64,000 nt of DNA from Betaproteobacteria bacterium UKL13-2 (GCA_001602455.1 CP012157.1:2785733-2849732), one strand, 5' to 3'; positions 25,745 to 34,618 are shown, counted from the first letter of the stretch. The notes: a model not told the origin generated them from the letters alone. A program made the numbers and translations.

Positions 25745-26898
25745 TTTTTCTTCCAGAGAAAATACCCAATCACAAACATCACGAGATTAAACAAAACCGC
25801 AAACAACAACGATTGATTCACCGGCGCCAACGGCAATGCCTTAATCGGCGCATACAGCATCGCCTTTAAGCTGATCATCTTGCCGTCATCCCCCGCGAAT
25901 TTAATGAATCCCAACATCTTCGCCACGAGTCCAGAGAACGCAAAGATAAACAGCGCGTTCATGCCGTAGATGGTCATTGGCAAAAACCATTTGCGTGATC
26001 GCTCACGCAGTGCGTCTGAATCATTGCCGTCGATCAGCCAGAAAAATGCGGCAAACATCAGCAGACCCCAGCCGGTCATAAAGATGGAATACGACGTTGT
26101 CCACAATGGTTTGTTGATCGGCATAAAGGTTGAATCGATGATGGCGCCGATCCAAAGACACAGTAGCCCCGCCAACATCATCCACACCGTCTTTTCCGCT
26201 TTGCTATAAGCGGATGCCAACCAGTGGCCGAGCAACACGCCGAACAACATACTCGTCAGCGCCGACATGGTCGTGAACAGGCCCTCCGGGTCCCACGTCT
26301 TAGACTTCACCCACATGTGGCCTGACAAAAAGATGCGGTCGATGTACGAACCAAAATCGCGGCCCGGCTCTAACGCCCCCGCCACCACGACACCATTCAT
26401 ATCCGCGACTGGAACAAACAACATCATCGCCGTATAGAAAGTGAGCAGGCCGACAATCCACCAACACTGCTGCCGCCAGTTGAACCAGAGCACAATCGGC
26501 GCGGCGAGTGCCGTGCAGAGGGCGATGCGTTGCAGCACGCCCGGAATACGCAGCGTGTCGAGATCGAAGTTAGGGATGAAGTTGAGGGTTAGGCCAATCA
26601 GGAAAATGATGCCGGCGCGTTTCCACAACGACAACATCATCGCCACACGGTCTTCAATGCCAGCCGGATTTGCTGCGCGTTTCTTCGCCAATGAAAACGT
26701 CATCGACACGCCGCAGATAAACAAGAAAAAAGGGAAAATCCAATCGGTAAACGTCCAGCCGTGCCACTCCGCATGTGCCAACTGCGGATAGAGGTTGCCC
26801 CAGTCGCCGGGGTTATTCACCAGCACCATGCCAGCGATGGTGAAGCCGCGGAAGGCATCGAGGGAGATTAAGCGGTCGTTATTGGTAGCAAGGGACAT
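25726..26898 (-). CDS. nagX: NagX-like membrane acyltransferase (DUF5009/HGSNAT family)
   Basis: 390-residue inner-membrane protein with about ten hydrophobic segments. The N-terminal signature LISLDAFRGFTIAGMVLVNN (about residues 10-29) and DWIFPFFLFICGVSM are typical of the family related to heparan-alpha-glucosaminide N-acetyltransferase. In other proteobacteria nagX travels with GlcNAc genes, and N-acetylation of glucosamine units across the membrane has been proposed. Here it lies in the amino-sugar operon, overlapping the longest version of the next gene. Confidence 0.88.
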   Translation of the reverse strand: MSLATNNDRLISLDAFRGFTIAGMVLVNNPGDWGNLYPQLAHAEWHGWTFTDWIFPFFLFICGVSMTFSLAKKRAANPAGIEDRVAMMLSLWKRAGIIFLIGLTLNFIPNFDLDTLRIPGVLQRIALCTALAAPIVLWFNWRQQCWWIVGLLTFYTAMMLFVPVADMNGVVVAGALEPGRDFGSYIDRIFLSGHMWVKSKTWDPEGLFTTMSALTSMLFGVLLGHWLASAYSKAEKTVWMMLAGLLCLWIGAIIDSTFMPINKPLWTTSYSIFMTGWGLLMFAAFFWLIDGNDSDALRERSRKWFLPMTIYGMNALFIFAFSGLVAKMLGFIKFAGDDGKMISLKAMLYAPIKALPLAPVNQSLLFAVLFNLVMFVIGYFLWKKKWFIKV

Positions 26899-27001
26899 TA
26901 GGTTTCCACGCGTCCAACGGACATGAATTGTTGCAACCCATCCCCACCCTAACCCTGCCCTTGAAGGAGGAGTCCAAGAGCGGGATGGGACGATGAGAAA
27001 C

Positions 27002-27135
27002 GGGCACTTCCATAAACCTGCTGCGTGGGCGAATTTCGCGCCTTCGGTGCTCGCCGTACACTGGGTACGTGTCCCGTGTTTGCCAAACCCGTCGGCACGA
27101 ACTTCGCCCGCTCGCGACGGTTTCGAGAAGTTCCC
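27002..27135. repeat. Palindromic interspersed element, copy 2
   Basis: Runs GGGCACTTCCATAAACC ... GTTTCGAGAAGTTCCC, in the opposite orientation to copy 1 (12880-13015) and nearly identical to it. It occupies most of the gap between nagX and ampG. Confidence 0.85.
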
Positions 27136-27152
27136 AAACTGGCCGAGCGAGC

Positions 27153-27193
27153 ACTAGCGGGCATTTCCAAGCAAAAATGGCTGAAACTACCCG
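27153..27193. repeat. REP-like hairpin after ampG
   Basis: TAGCGGGCATTTCCAAG, loop, GGCTGAAACTACCCG. It is followed by GTCATTCGGCGACTTTC, which matches the sequence after the copy at 29502-29539. It touches the ampG stop codon. Confidence 0.65.
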
Positions 27194-28510
27194 TCATTCG
27201 GCGACTTTCTGCTTCTTCCCAAACGTCGGATCAATCTTCAAAAAGAACGTCACAGCAATCGAGGGCAACGTACAAATACAAACCCAGATGAAGAAGTGCT
27301 GATAACCCAACTGCGTTTGAATCCAGCCACTGACCATGCCCGGCAACATCATGCCAAGCGCCATGAATCCAGTACAAATCGCATAGTGCGCGGTTTTGAA
27401 TTTGCCGTCAGCGACCATAATCATAAACAGCAGATACGCGGCAAAACCAAAACCATACCCGAGTTGTTCGATGATGATGGCGAGGGTGATGATGATGTGG
27501 CTGGTCGGTTGCGTGTAGGCCAAGTACACAAACGCGAGATTCGGAATATGTACAGCGAACAACATCGGCCAGATCCACGCCTTTAAGCCGCCGCGCGAAA
27601 TGGTGAAGCCGCCGATCAAACCGCCAATGGTCAGCGCCAACACGCCGTAGGTGCCGTAGATGAGGCCCACGTCTTTGGTGCTAAGCCCCAGCCCACCTTT
27701 TTCCATCGGATCAAGAAAAAATGGGGCAATCAATTTCAACGCCTGCGCCTCGCCCAATCGAAATGTCAGCAGGAATGCAAGGATCAACAAAATTTCCGGC
27801 TTGGTAAAAAACTCTTTGAAGGTCACGAGAAAATCCGCCAGCGGATTATTCGCGACTTTCACCGTCACGTCCGAGACAGGCCGCGGCAACACCACGCGGT
27901 GATAGAAAAATAGGAGCAAGAACATTCCCGCCAACACCCAAAACACAATCGACCACGCCAACGCCATGTTGCCAGTGGTCTCAGAGAGCTGGCCCGCCAA
28001 ATACACCAGCGCCCCCTGTCCGGCGATCATGGCGATGCGATAGAAGGTCGAACGTACGCCAACAAACGCGGCCTGCTCGTGTTGCTTTAACGCCAGCATG
28101 TAAAAGCCGTCGGCGGCGATGTCGTGGGTGGCCGAGCTAAATGCCATCAACCAAAACACCGCCAGTGTGATCTGGAAAAAATGAGAGGTGGGAATCGTCA
28201 GCGCCACCATTGCCAAGGACACACCAATCACAAATTGCAGCGTGGTGATCCAATAACGCTTGGTCTTGAACATATCGACAATCGGCGACCAGAGCGGCTT
28301 AATCACCCATGGCAGATATAACCAACTGGTGTAGAGCGCAATATCGGTATTCGACACGCCCAAGTTCTTGTACATGATGACCGAGAGCGTCATCACTACC
28401 ACATATGGAATGCCCTGGCCGAAATAAAGCGTCGGAATCCAGAACCACGGCGAGCGAGCCGCTGGTGCGGAAGGCTCAAGCTTGTTTGCGTCGGAGGTCT
28501 GGGCGTTCAT
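27194..28510 (-). CDS. ampG: AmpG-type muropeptide permease (MFS)
   Basis: 438-residue inner-membrane transporter with about 12 hydrophobic segments. The early signature WIPTLYFGQGIPYVVVMTLS (about 24-43) and SWLYLPWVIKPLWSPIVD are typical of AmpG, as is AFSSATHDIAADGFYMLAL. AmpG brings GlcNAc-anhydroMurNAc and its peptides into the cytoplasm by proton symport. It sits between murQ and nagX in the same operon. The gap to murQ holds the short repeat TGGTCAATG. Confidence 0.92.
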   Translation of the reverse strand: MNAQTSDANKLEPSAPAARSPWFWIPTLYFGQGIPYVVVMTLSVIMYKNLGVSNTDIALYTSWLYLPWVIKPLWSPIVDMFKTKRYWITTLQFVIGVSLAMVALTIPTSHFFQITLAVFWLMAFSSATHDIAADGFYMLALKQHEQAAFVGVRSTFYRIAMIAGQGALVYLAGQLSETTGNMALAWSIVFWVLAGMFLLLFFYHRVVLPRPVSDVTVKVANNPLADFLVTFKEFFTKPEILLILAFLLTFRLGEAQALKLIAPFFLDPMEKGGLGLSTKDVGLIYGTYGVLALTIGGLIGGFTISRGGLKAWIWPMLFAVHIPNLAFVYLAYTQPTSHIIITLAIIIEQLGYGFGFAAYLLFMIMVADGKFKTAHYAICTGFMALGMMLPGMVSGWIQTQLGYQHFFIWVCICTLPSIAVTFFLKIDPTFGKKQKVAE

Positions 28511-28591
28511 AAAGTCCCGTTGCGTTCAAATCCAAAAAACTCGTGATGTGATTCATCAATGGTCGGTGGTCAATGGTCAATGCTCAATGAT

Positions 28592-29467
28592 TTAAGAGGC
28601 CAACCTGACACTGCCGTCAACCGCACTGAGTAAATCACGCGCTGCATCGACGGTCACGCCCCGTTTGATCGCCACAATCGCCGTTTTCACATGATAACCG
28701 CAGGCTTCGAGCGTCTCGCTCGCTTGAGACTCGGTACAACCGGTGGCAAGCATCGTCAACCGGATCGTCCGAGCAACCAGCTTCTTGTTGGTCGGCTGGA
28801 CATCGACCATCAAGTTGCCGTACACCTTGTTGAGCCGCACCATGAGGGCGCTGGAGAACGTATTTAGCGTAATTTTTTGTGCAGTACCGGCTTTGAGCCG
28901 CGTACTTCCCGAGATGATTTCCGCGCCGGTATCGAGCGTAATACCGATCTCGGCCGCCGTCGTCACTGGTGCGCTAGGATTATTGGAGATGCCAATAGTC
29001 AACGCGCCGCGTTGTTTTGCCTCCGCAATCGCACCCAACGCATAAGGCGTGGTGCCCGACGCCGCGAGTACCAACACCACATCATTGCCCGCCACATCGA
29101 GCTGCGCAATGTCGGCTGCGCCAAGCTCGCGGCTATCTTCCGCGCCTTCGACCGCTTTATAGAGCGCCTCCGCCCCGCCAGCTAACACCGCAATCGCACG
29201 TTCATGCGGCCAAGAAAACGTCGGATACAACTCCACACTATCGAGTAAACCCAGTCGGCCAGACGTCCCCGCACCAGCGTAGATCAATCGACCACCGGCG
29301 TTGATGCGCGGCACCGCCGCTTCCACCGCCTGAGCAATCGCTGGTGCAGCGGCACGCACCGCCTCGACCGCATTGAATTGGTCATCAACAAACGCGCTGA
29401 CCAACGCGCCAGTTGGGTATTGGTCGAGGGTTGTATGCTCCGTATTCGGCGTTTCTGTCTTTAACAT
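28592..29467 (-). CDS. murQ: N-acetylmuramic acid 6-phosphate etherase
   Basis: Removes the lactyl ether from MurNAc-6-phosphate, giving GlcNAc-6-phosphate and D-lactate. SIS-domain signature GRLIYAGAGTSGRLGLLDS is at about residues 59-77; GISNNPSAP and the C-terminal helical region with ACGYHVKTAIV follow. The start at ATG 29467 (MLKTETPNTEH) gives 291 residues, the usual size; a longer frame upstream only translates a REP hairpin. It is the first gene of the seven-gene minus-strand operon and is divergent from the second GHL10 gene. Confidence 0.95.
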   Translation of the reverse strand: MLKTETPNTEHTTLDQYPTGALVSAFVDDQFNAVEAVRAAAPAIAQAVEAAVPRINAGGRLIYAGAGTSGRLGLLDSVELYPTFSWPHERAIAVLAGGAEALYKAVEGAEDSRELGAADIAQLDVAGNDVVLVLAASGTTPYALGAIAEAKQRGALTIGISNNPSAPVTTAAEIGITLDTGAEIISGSTRLKAGTAQKITLNTFSSALMVRLNKVYGNLMVDVQPTNKKLVARTIRLTMLATGCTESQASETLEACGYHVKTAIVAIKRGVTVDAARDLLSAVDGSVRLAS

Positions 29468-29501
29468 ATGTGCGTAATTCACTTTCAAAAACCAAGTAAC
29501 G

Positions 29502-29539
29502 ACGGGCGTTTTCAAGCATAAATGACTGAAAACGCCCGT
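29502..29539. repeat. REP-like hairpin upstream of murQ
   Basis: Best-preserved copy: ACGGGCGTTTTCA and TGAAAACGCCCGT form a perfect 13-bp stem around AGCATAAATGAC. It lies between the murQ start and the operator at 29597-29615, so it would be in the murQ leader if transcription starts at that operator. Confidence 0.8.
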
Positions 29540-29596
29540 CTTTCGGGGACTTTCTAAATTTCGTATCATAACAACCCACGCAACCTACGCCGCGTT

Positions 29597-29615
29597 GAAT
29601 ACCAATAGAATACCA
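29597..29615 (-). promoter_or_regulatory. Tandem TGGTATT operator, site 2
   Basis: On the minus strand TGGTATTCTATTGGTATTC, the same 11-bp-spaced direct half-sites as sites 1 and 3. It lies between the divergent murQ operon and the second GHL10 gene and could control both. Confidence 0.65.
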
Positions 29616-29679
29616 GCGAGCGCACCATTTCGGCGGCAGCAAACCATCCTCAAATTCAAATATTTCTCCACACCCTCGA

Positions 29680-31221
29680 ATGTTGCAGACCTCTCGCCCG
29701 CCAACCAGTTCCATCCAATTGATCCACAGAGTATTCTGTGCGTTGACGGCGGCGCTACTCACCGCATGCACCACCAATGCAACCTTCGTACAGCCCGCAT
29801 CAAGCCTCGAAGTACGCGGCACTTGGATTACCACTACGGCAAATACAGCGGTCGCAACGCCCGCCGACACGGCCAACACCATGCGTCGTTTGCGTCAAAT
29901 CGGGCTCAACACGGTCTACGTCGAAGTGTGGAAAAACGGTTATACCCAGTATCCATCGGAGGTGTTACGGCGCACCATCGGCGTTGACCGCCGCCCGGCG
30001 CTGATGCCGCAGGATCCGAGCGATCGACCGGAAGCGCTGAAGCAACCTGGCCGTGATCTGCTACAAGAAATGTTGATCGAAGCGCACCGCAACGGGCTGA
30101 TTACCGTGGCGTGGTTCGAGTACGGCTTCATGGCCGCACACAAATCAAGCAACCCCCATCTGCGCCGCATGAAACCCGAATGGTTATCGCGCGATATCAA
30201 GGGTAGCGAGATCGCGCCAAACGGCTTTGTCTGGATGAACCCATTGCACCCCGAAGCACGGCAGTTTTTGCTCGACTTAGTGCTCGAGGCCATCGACCAC
30301 TACGACCTCGATGGTATCCAACTCGACGACCGCATTGTCTGGCCGTACGTGACAATGGGATACGACGATTACACCAAGAAGGTCTACGCCGCAGAGCATC
30401 ACGGCGCACAACCACCAGCCGACCACACCGATGCAGCTTGGATGCGTTGGCGCGCGGAAAAAGTAAACGAATACGCCAAGCTGTTTGTGCAGGAAGTGCG
30501 CGCAAAACGCCCAAGGTTACTCATCTCATTATCCCCGGCGGTCTACCCTTGGTCGTGGGAACACTACCTGCTCGAATGGCCGAAATGGTCTGCTTGGACA
30601 AGCGCCGATCGCAACCTTGCGGCGAGCCACATTGCACGCAACCTCGCACCGCGCTGGGATGAGTTTATCCCGCAGGTCTATCGTTTTGGTTATCCCGCAT
30701 TCGAGAAGACGTGGCTCGAACAAGTCGAGCACATGAAAGTCTTGGGCGCCAATCGCCAGCGCGACATGTTGGCCGGCATTCGCCTGGTGGGTGAAGGAAG
30801 AGATGCCAGTTGGGACGAGTTACGGCAATCGATTGAACTGGTGCGAAAAACGGAAGGCGGCGGGCACGTACACTGGTTTAGCCGCGGTGTGTTAGATGTG
30901 TTTCCCGAGCAACTCAAGACGTTTTACGGTGGCTGGACTCCGCATCCGCGGTTGCCACAGAACTGGCGGCGGTCATCCATTCCCTTGTTTCGCGAGCTCG
31001 GCTGGAGCCAAGGCGGCAGTAGTACGTGGTCAACACGCGACATCACCCGCGATACAAATCGCTTGATCGGCTTCGACGGCACACGTTGGGAATACCTTGA
31101 TGAAAGTGTGGTCGAACCCAATGCCATTACACCGGCCAAGCTGGTTTTTTTTCTCGACAGCAAATATCGAGAGGTCGAACTGATCGCCGACCGCCGTCAC
31201 GATATGCGCCGCGCGCGTTAG
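29680..31221 (+). CDS. GHL10-family glycoside hydrolase-like lipoprotein B
   Basis: 513 residues with a lipoprotein signal: hydrophobic FCALTAALLTAC ending in the lipobox cysteine at residue 30. The domain blocks match those of lipoprotein A (VRGTWITTTANTAVA, ITVAWFEYGF, YDLDGIQLDD), but the two proteins differ greatly otherwise, so they are paralogs with separate roles. It is a monocistronic plus-strand gene under the shared operator. The sugar bond it cuts is unknown; a periplasmic peptidoglycan glycosidase is inferred from context. Confidence 0.85.
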   Translation: MLQTSRPPTSSIQLIHRVFCALTAALLTACTTNATFVQPASSLEVRGTWITTTANTAVATPADTANTMRRLRQIGLNTVYVEVWKNGYTQYPSEVLRRTIGVDRRPALMPQDPSDRPEALKQPGRDLLQEMLIEAHRNGLITVAWFEYGFMAAHKSSNPHLRRMKPEWLSRDIKGSEIAPNGFVWMNPLHPEARQFLLDLVLEAIDHYDLDGIQLDDRIVWPYVTMGYDDYTKKVYAAEHHGAQPPADHTDAAWMRWRAEKVNEYAKLFVQEVRAKRPRLLISLSPAVYPWSWEHYLLEWPKWSAWTSADRNLAASHIARNLAPRWDEFIPQVYRFGYPAFEKTWLEQVEHMKVLGANRQRDMLAGIRLVGEGRDASWDELRQSIELVRKTEGGGHVHWFSRGVLDVFPEQLKTFYGGWTPHPRLPQNWRRSSIPLFRELGWSQGGSSTWSTRDITRDTNRLIGFDGTRWEYLDESVVEPNAITPAKLVFFLDSKYREVELIADRRHDMRRAR

Positions 31222-31382
31222 GCAGAGTGCAGAATTTTGCTTAAAGCCTAGCCGTCCAATCGACAAAAGAGCGAACCTGCTCGCCGGCATCCACGGCAAT
31301 AAAGGAACCAGCCAAAATGGTTCGCTAATCCCGCAGAGGCCATCTCCTTCGACTTAGCGGGCGACCCACGAAGTGTTCATCG

Positions 31383-32408
31383 CTAGCGCGTCTTGGTGAC
31401 TTTCGCCAAAAATTTAGGACGATCTGGATCAAATCCGCGTGCGCGCGCAAGCGCCTCGACCATTGGGTAAAAGCTCTGAATGACCGAAATAGGGTCTAAG
31501 TCTTCGGTGCCTGTGTCTGCGATCGGTAATTGAGCGCCGGGCACTGTTTCGGGTGCCGCGAGCAAGACGCGCGCACCACGTTGCCGCATTTCGTCGGCAA
31601 ACGCAACGAGGCCAGCTTGTGCCGGGCCACGCGGGGCGAATACGAGCAGCGGGTAACCACGATCAATCAGCGCCATCGGTCCGTGTTTTACCTCAGCACC
31701 CGAAAAAGCCTCGGCTTGGATAATGCAAATCTCTTTGAACTTCAAGGCCGCCTCAAGGGCAACGGCATAGCCTGTGCCGCGTCCAATCACGTACATTCTC
31801 TCGGCGTCCCTCAGCATCTCGACACCTGCCGACCAATCCAATTTCGCGGCGCGTGCCAGTACATTCGGCAAATTTTGGATCGCCGCTTCGAGCAACGCAT
31901 CGCCTTGCCAAGACGCCACAACGCGTGCGCCGGCAACTAACTGCGCGATAAAACTTTTTGTTGCGGCAACGCTTTTCTCTTCGCCAGCGTGCAGCGGAAA
32001 CACCCATTCTGCGGCGCGTGCCAGCGGCGAATTTGGGTCATTCACAAACGCTGCCGTCGCCGCACCGCCGGTTTTAAAGAAGGACATCGGTGCGACCAAA
32101 TCGGGGCTTTGCCCTGACTGGGAAAATGCGGTCGCTAGCAAGCCATTTGTGTGAATTTTCGACTGATACAAGGTAATCAACGACATCGGAAGTGATGTCA
32201 CGAGTCGCCCGAGGCGCGCCATGATGAGATACGCCATGAAGTGCGCCGCATGGTCCGAACTTCCGCGTGCGACAGTCAGTATGGACGACGGCGCATTTGC
32301 GCGCAGCAGTTCTCCAAACTGGCGATAGGCATCGGGCTCAGTCGCAAGCTGGTGTGCAATGGCTTGCGGCGCTTCTTGCGCCTCTTGAAACATCAAACTT
32401 TGATTCAT
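31383..32408 (-). CDS. nagB-II: Glucosamine-6-phosphate deaminase, NagB-II (GlmS-like SIS) type
   Basis: Two SIS domains without the GlmS glutaminase domain, 341 residues from the ATG at 32408 (MNQSLMFQEAQEAPQ). Motifs: ARGSSDHAAHF, AFSQSGQSPDLV, EEKSVAATKSFIAQL and GAEVKHGPMALI. This form replaces classical NagB in many proteobacteria and converts glucosamine-6-phosphate to fructose-6-phosphate and ammonia. It follows nagA by 49 bp and completes the route started by MurQ and NagA. Confidence 0.92.
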   Translation of the reverse strand: MNQSLMFQEAQEAPQAIAHQLATEPDAYRQFGELLRANAPSSILTVARGSSDHAAHFMAYLIMARLGRLVTSLPMSLITLYQSKIHTNGLLATAFSQSGQSPDLVAPMSFFKTGGAATAAFVNDPNSPLARAAEWVFPLHAGEEKSVAATKSFIAQLVAGARVVASWQGDALLEAAIQNLPNVLARAAKLDWSAGVEMLRDAERMYVIGRGTGYAVALEAALKFKEICIIQAEAFSGAEVKHGPMALIDRGYPLLVFAPRGPAQAGLVAFADEMRQRGARVLLAAPETVPGAQLPIADTGTEDLDPISVIQSFYPMVEALARARGFDPDRPKFLAKVTKTR

Positions 32409-32457
32409 TGGATTGGTCGTTGGTAAGTTGCGTTGAACACAGAGTGCAGGCATAAGA

Positions 32458-33573
32458 CTAAATGAGAGGGCGGCCTTCAACCATTACGCCCTTGATTTTC
32501 AGATCACGATCAATCTGCACAATATCGGCCAAGGCGCCGACAGCGAGTCGTCCACGTTCGGAAATCCCCAAATAATCCGCCGCGTAGGTAGAAACACGGC
32601 GCGACGCCTCTTCGAGGCTGAGCCCAATTTTATCGACCAGATTTGCCAGCGCGATGTCCATGGTTAAAGTCGAGCCCGCCAATGTGCCATCAGGCAGTCT
32701 TACCCCTCCCATACACTTGGTGACCGTATGGCGGCCAAGTCGATATTCGCCATCTGGCATACCCGCTGCAGCGGTCGAATCCGTGACACAAAAAAGCTTT
32801 GGGATCGCACGCATTGCGACGCGAATCACTGCCGGATGTACGTGCAGCAAATCCGGAATAATCTCTGCATATTCCGCACTCGAAAGTGCTGCGCCGACCA
32901 TCCCCGGCTTGCGATGGTGCATGCCTGTCATGGCGTTGAACAGGTGTGTAAATCCCTTTGCACCGCGCGACAATGCGTCCATCGCATCATCAAAGCTCCC
33001 AGCCGTATGGCCGAGTTGCACGACGAATCCTGCAGCAACTAATTCGCCGATGAACTGCATATTCGAGGCCACTTCGGGTGCGAGCGTGACCAGCCGAATG
33101 GGCGCAACCGCGTTCAGTCCCATCAACTCATCGCGCAGCAGTGGCCGCGCAAAATCTGGTTGCGCTCCCAACATCGCTGGATTGATGTACGGCCCCTCCA
33201 AATGCACGCCAAGCACACGCGCACTTGCAGGTGCGGGCGAATGACAAGCCTCGCGCAATGCCTCAAACGCGTGGACGAGGTCGTCCGGTGGCGCAGTCAT
33301 GGTGGTGGCCAGCATTGATGTCGTGCCAAACTGCGCATGCACACGCGCAATCGTCTCAATGGCCCCCAAACCTTCCATCGTGTCCCGTCCACCACCACCA
33401 TGCACATGGGTATCGATAAATCCTGGGAGCAACAAATTACCAGTAGTGTCACGCGCGCGGTCAGCGTCTAGCGGCTCACCGACGATGCGCGCCACCCGGC
33501 CGTCTTCGCCAATTTCAATTGCGCCCATGATGAAGCCAGTCGGCGTGAGCACCGTTCCGCTTAGTTTCTTCAC
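32458..33573 (-). CDS. nagA: N-acetylglucosamine-6-phosphate deacetylase
   Basis: Amidohydrolase of 371 residues. The metal motif GFIDTHVHGGGG holds His55 and His57; VHLEGPYINP, VQLGHTAGSFDDA and THLFNAMTGMHHRKPG follow, and the catalytic aspartate is in FCVTDSTAAAG. It turns GlcNAc-6-phosphate into glucosamine-6-phosphate and acetate. It lies 9 bp after the GntR gene and is clearly in the same operon. Confidence 0.96.
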   Translation of the reverse strand: MKKLSGTVLTPTGFIMGAIEIGEDGRVARIVGEPLDADRARDTTGNLLLPGFIDTHVHGGGGRDTMEGLGAIETIARVHAQFGTTSMLATTMTAPPDDLVHAFEALREACHSPAPASARVLGVHLEGPYINPAMLGAQPDFARPLLRDELMGLNAVAPIRLVTLAPEVASNMQFIGELVAAGFVVQLGHTAGSFDDAMDALSRGAKGFTHLFNAMTGMHHRKPGMVGAALSSAEYAEIIPDLLHVHPAVIRVAMRAIPKLFCVTDSTAAAGMPDGEYRLGRHTVTKCMGGVRLPDGTLAGSTLTMDIALANLVDKIGLSLEEASRRVSTYAADYLGISERGRLAVGALADIVQIDRDLKIKGVMVEGRPLI

Positions 33574-33582
33574 GGCATCAAC

Positions 33583-34350
33583 CTACTCACGCCGCAGTTC
33601 TGCAATAAAGTCATAGTAGTCGCTGCGGCAGTAGGAGATGGTCAACTCCACTGCACGACCAGCCTCGTTGTAACCGATACGTGTAATAAACAGGAGCGCC
33701 TCACCGACGCTTATCCCCAACTGCGACGCCAATTTTGGCGATGTATTCATGGCACCAATGTGTTGGAGCGCTCGAACTGGCCCCTGCTTCAGACCCTCCA
33801 AATAAGCGTACAACGAGCCCTCAACCTCTGACGGGCGCTTTAAGATGGACTGAGGCAGCACGCTTACTTCATAAGCCATGACAACATCGTCGGCTAATCG
33901 GAGCCGTTCTAGTCGTGCCACCTTCGTTGCAGGCGAAATGCCAAGACTTACCTGCTCATCTGCGCTCGGGAGTGCAACGGTACGCTTGAGCCAACGCGAA
34001 GACGGTGTGTAGCCACGGCGAGACAGCTCTTCTGAAAAGCTCGACAATCGCGTCAATGGCTGCTCAAAGCGTGGCGCAATGTAGTTACCAGAGCCCTGAC
34101 GACGAACGACCATGCCCTGTTCAACCAGCCGGTCAATTGCCTTTCTTGCCGTAACACGCGACACACTCAAGGACTCAGATAGCAAGCGCTCGGATGGTAA
34201 TGCCTCGTCAACCTGATACTGCCCCGCACGAATCGCCTCCGCGATCTTGCGCGCTAGTTGCGCATAGAGTGGCGAACTGTCACGGTGATCAAACTTGAAA
34301 TTCTTGGTTACAGAGGTCGCCGATTTTTTCATCATGTCGATTGTCTGCAC
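33583..34350 (-). CDS. nagQ: GntR/HutC-family regulator, NagQ-like
   Basis: 255 residues. The winged helix at about 25-90 contains LPSERLLSESLSVSRVTARK and QGMVVRRQGSGNYI; a UTRA ligand-binding domain follows, ending RAVELTISYCRSDYYDF. HutC-type regulators with UTRA domains bind sugar phosphates, and NagQ responds to GlcNAc derivatives in related bacteria. It is first in the operon with nagA and nagB-II. The tandem operator lies 69 bp before its start, consistent with autoregulation. Confidence 0.88.
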   Translation of the reverse strand: MQTIDMMKKSATSVTKNFKFDHRDSSPLYAQLARKIAEAIRAGQYQVDEALPSERLLSESLSVSRVTARKAIDRLVEQGMVVRRQGSGNYIAPRFEQPLTRLSSFSEELSRRGYTPSSRWLKRTVALPSADEQVSLGISPATKVARLERLRLADDVVMAYEVSVLPQSILKRPSEVEGSLYAYLEGLKQGPVRALQHIGAMNTSPKLASQLGISVGEALLFITRIGYNEAGRAVELTISYCRSDYYDFIAELRRE

Positions 34351-34418
34351 ACCAACGATGCAGACAGCAAGCGGTAATAGGAACGCGTAAACGTCTCGAA
34401 AATTTGTTCGATAGCGGA

Positions 34419-34437
34419 TAATACCAATTTAATACCA
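34419..34437 (-). promoter_or_regulatory. Tandem TGGTATT operator, site 3
   Basis: Minus-strand TGGTATTAAATTGGTATTA, the best match to a repeated TGGTATTA half-site at 11-bp spacing. It lies between the GntR regulator and the divergent substrate-binding protein gene. Confidence 0.7.
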
Positions 34438-34510
34438 AAAGCGAAGTGTCGGCGCACGGGAATGCGACTTATGTCGCCGCGCATTTGGCAAAATTGTTTG
34501 CGATCGTCCA

Positions 34511-34588
34511 CGCTAGCCTGAACGTTTCATGGGGGGGGCACATTGGGAAGCGGGTGCGTGTGCGATAGGTGAAATATTCACGCTAGAC
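34511..34588. repeat. Inverted-repeat element with CTAGCCTGAA ends
   Basis: Left end CGCTAGCCTGAACGTTTCAT and right end TGAAATATTCACGCTAGAC are imperfect inverted repeats. Between them is a run of eight G. The ends match the repeat family seen at 37733, 39550, 45113 and 45361. It lies 31 bp before the substrate-binding protein start, in its leader or promoter. Confidence 0.65.
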
Positions 34589-34618
34589 TACGTTTGAGTA
34601 ATTTTTTTGGAGCATTTT

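Noticed and set aside
26879-27197. Open frames of 80-90 codons in the nagX-ampG gap, with similar ones near 12863-13210 and 62221-62475
   Set aside because: They are translations of the palindromic interspersed element, appear in all its copies and have no ribosome site or family features.
29468-29569. 34-residue N-terminal extension of MurQ
   Set aside because: The extension is the translation of the REP-like hairpin; the family start corresponds to the ATG at 29467.
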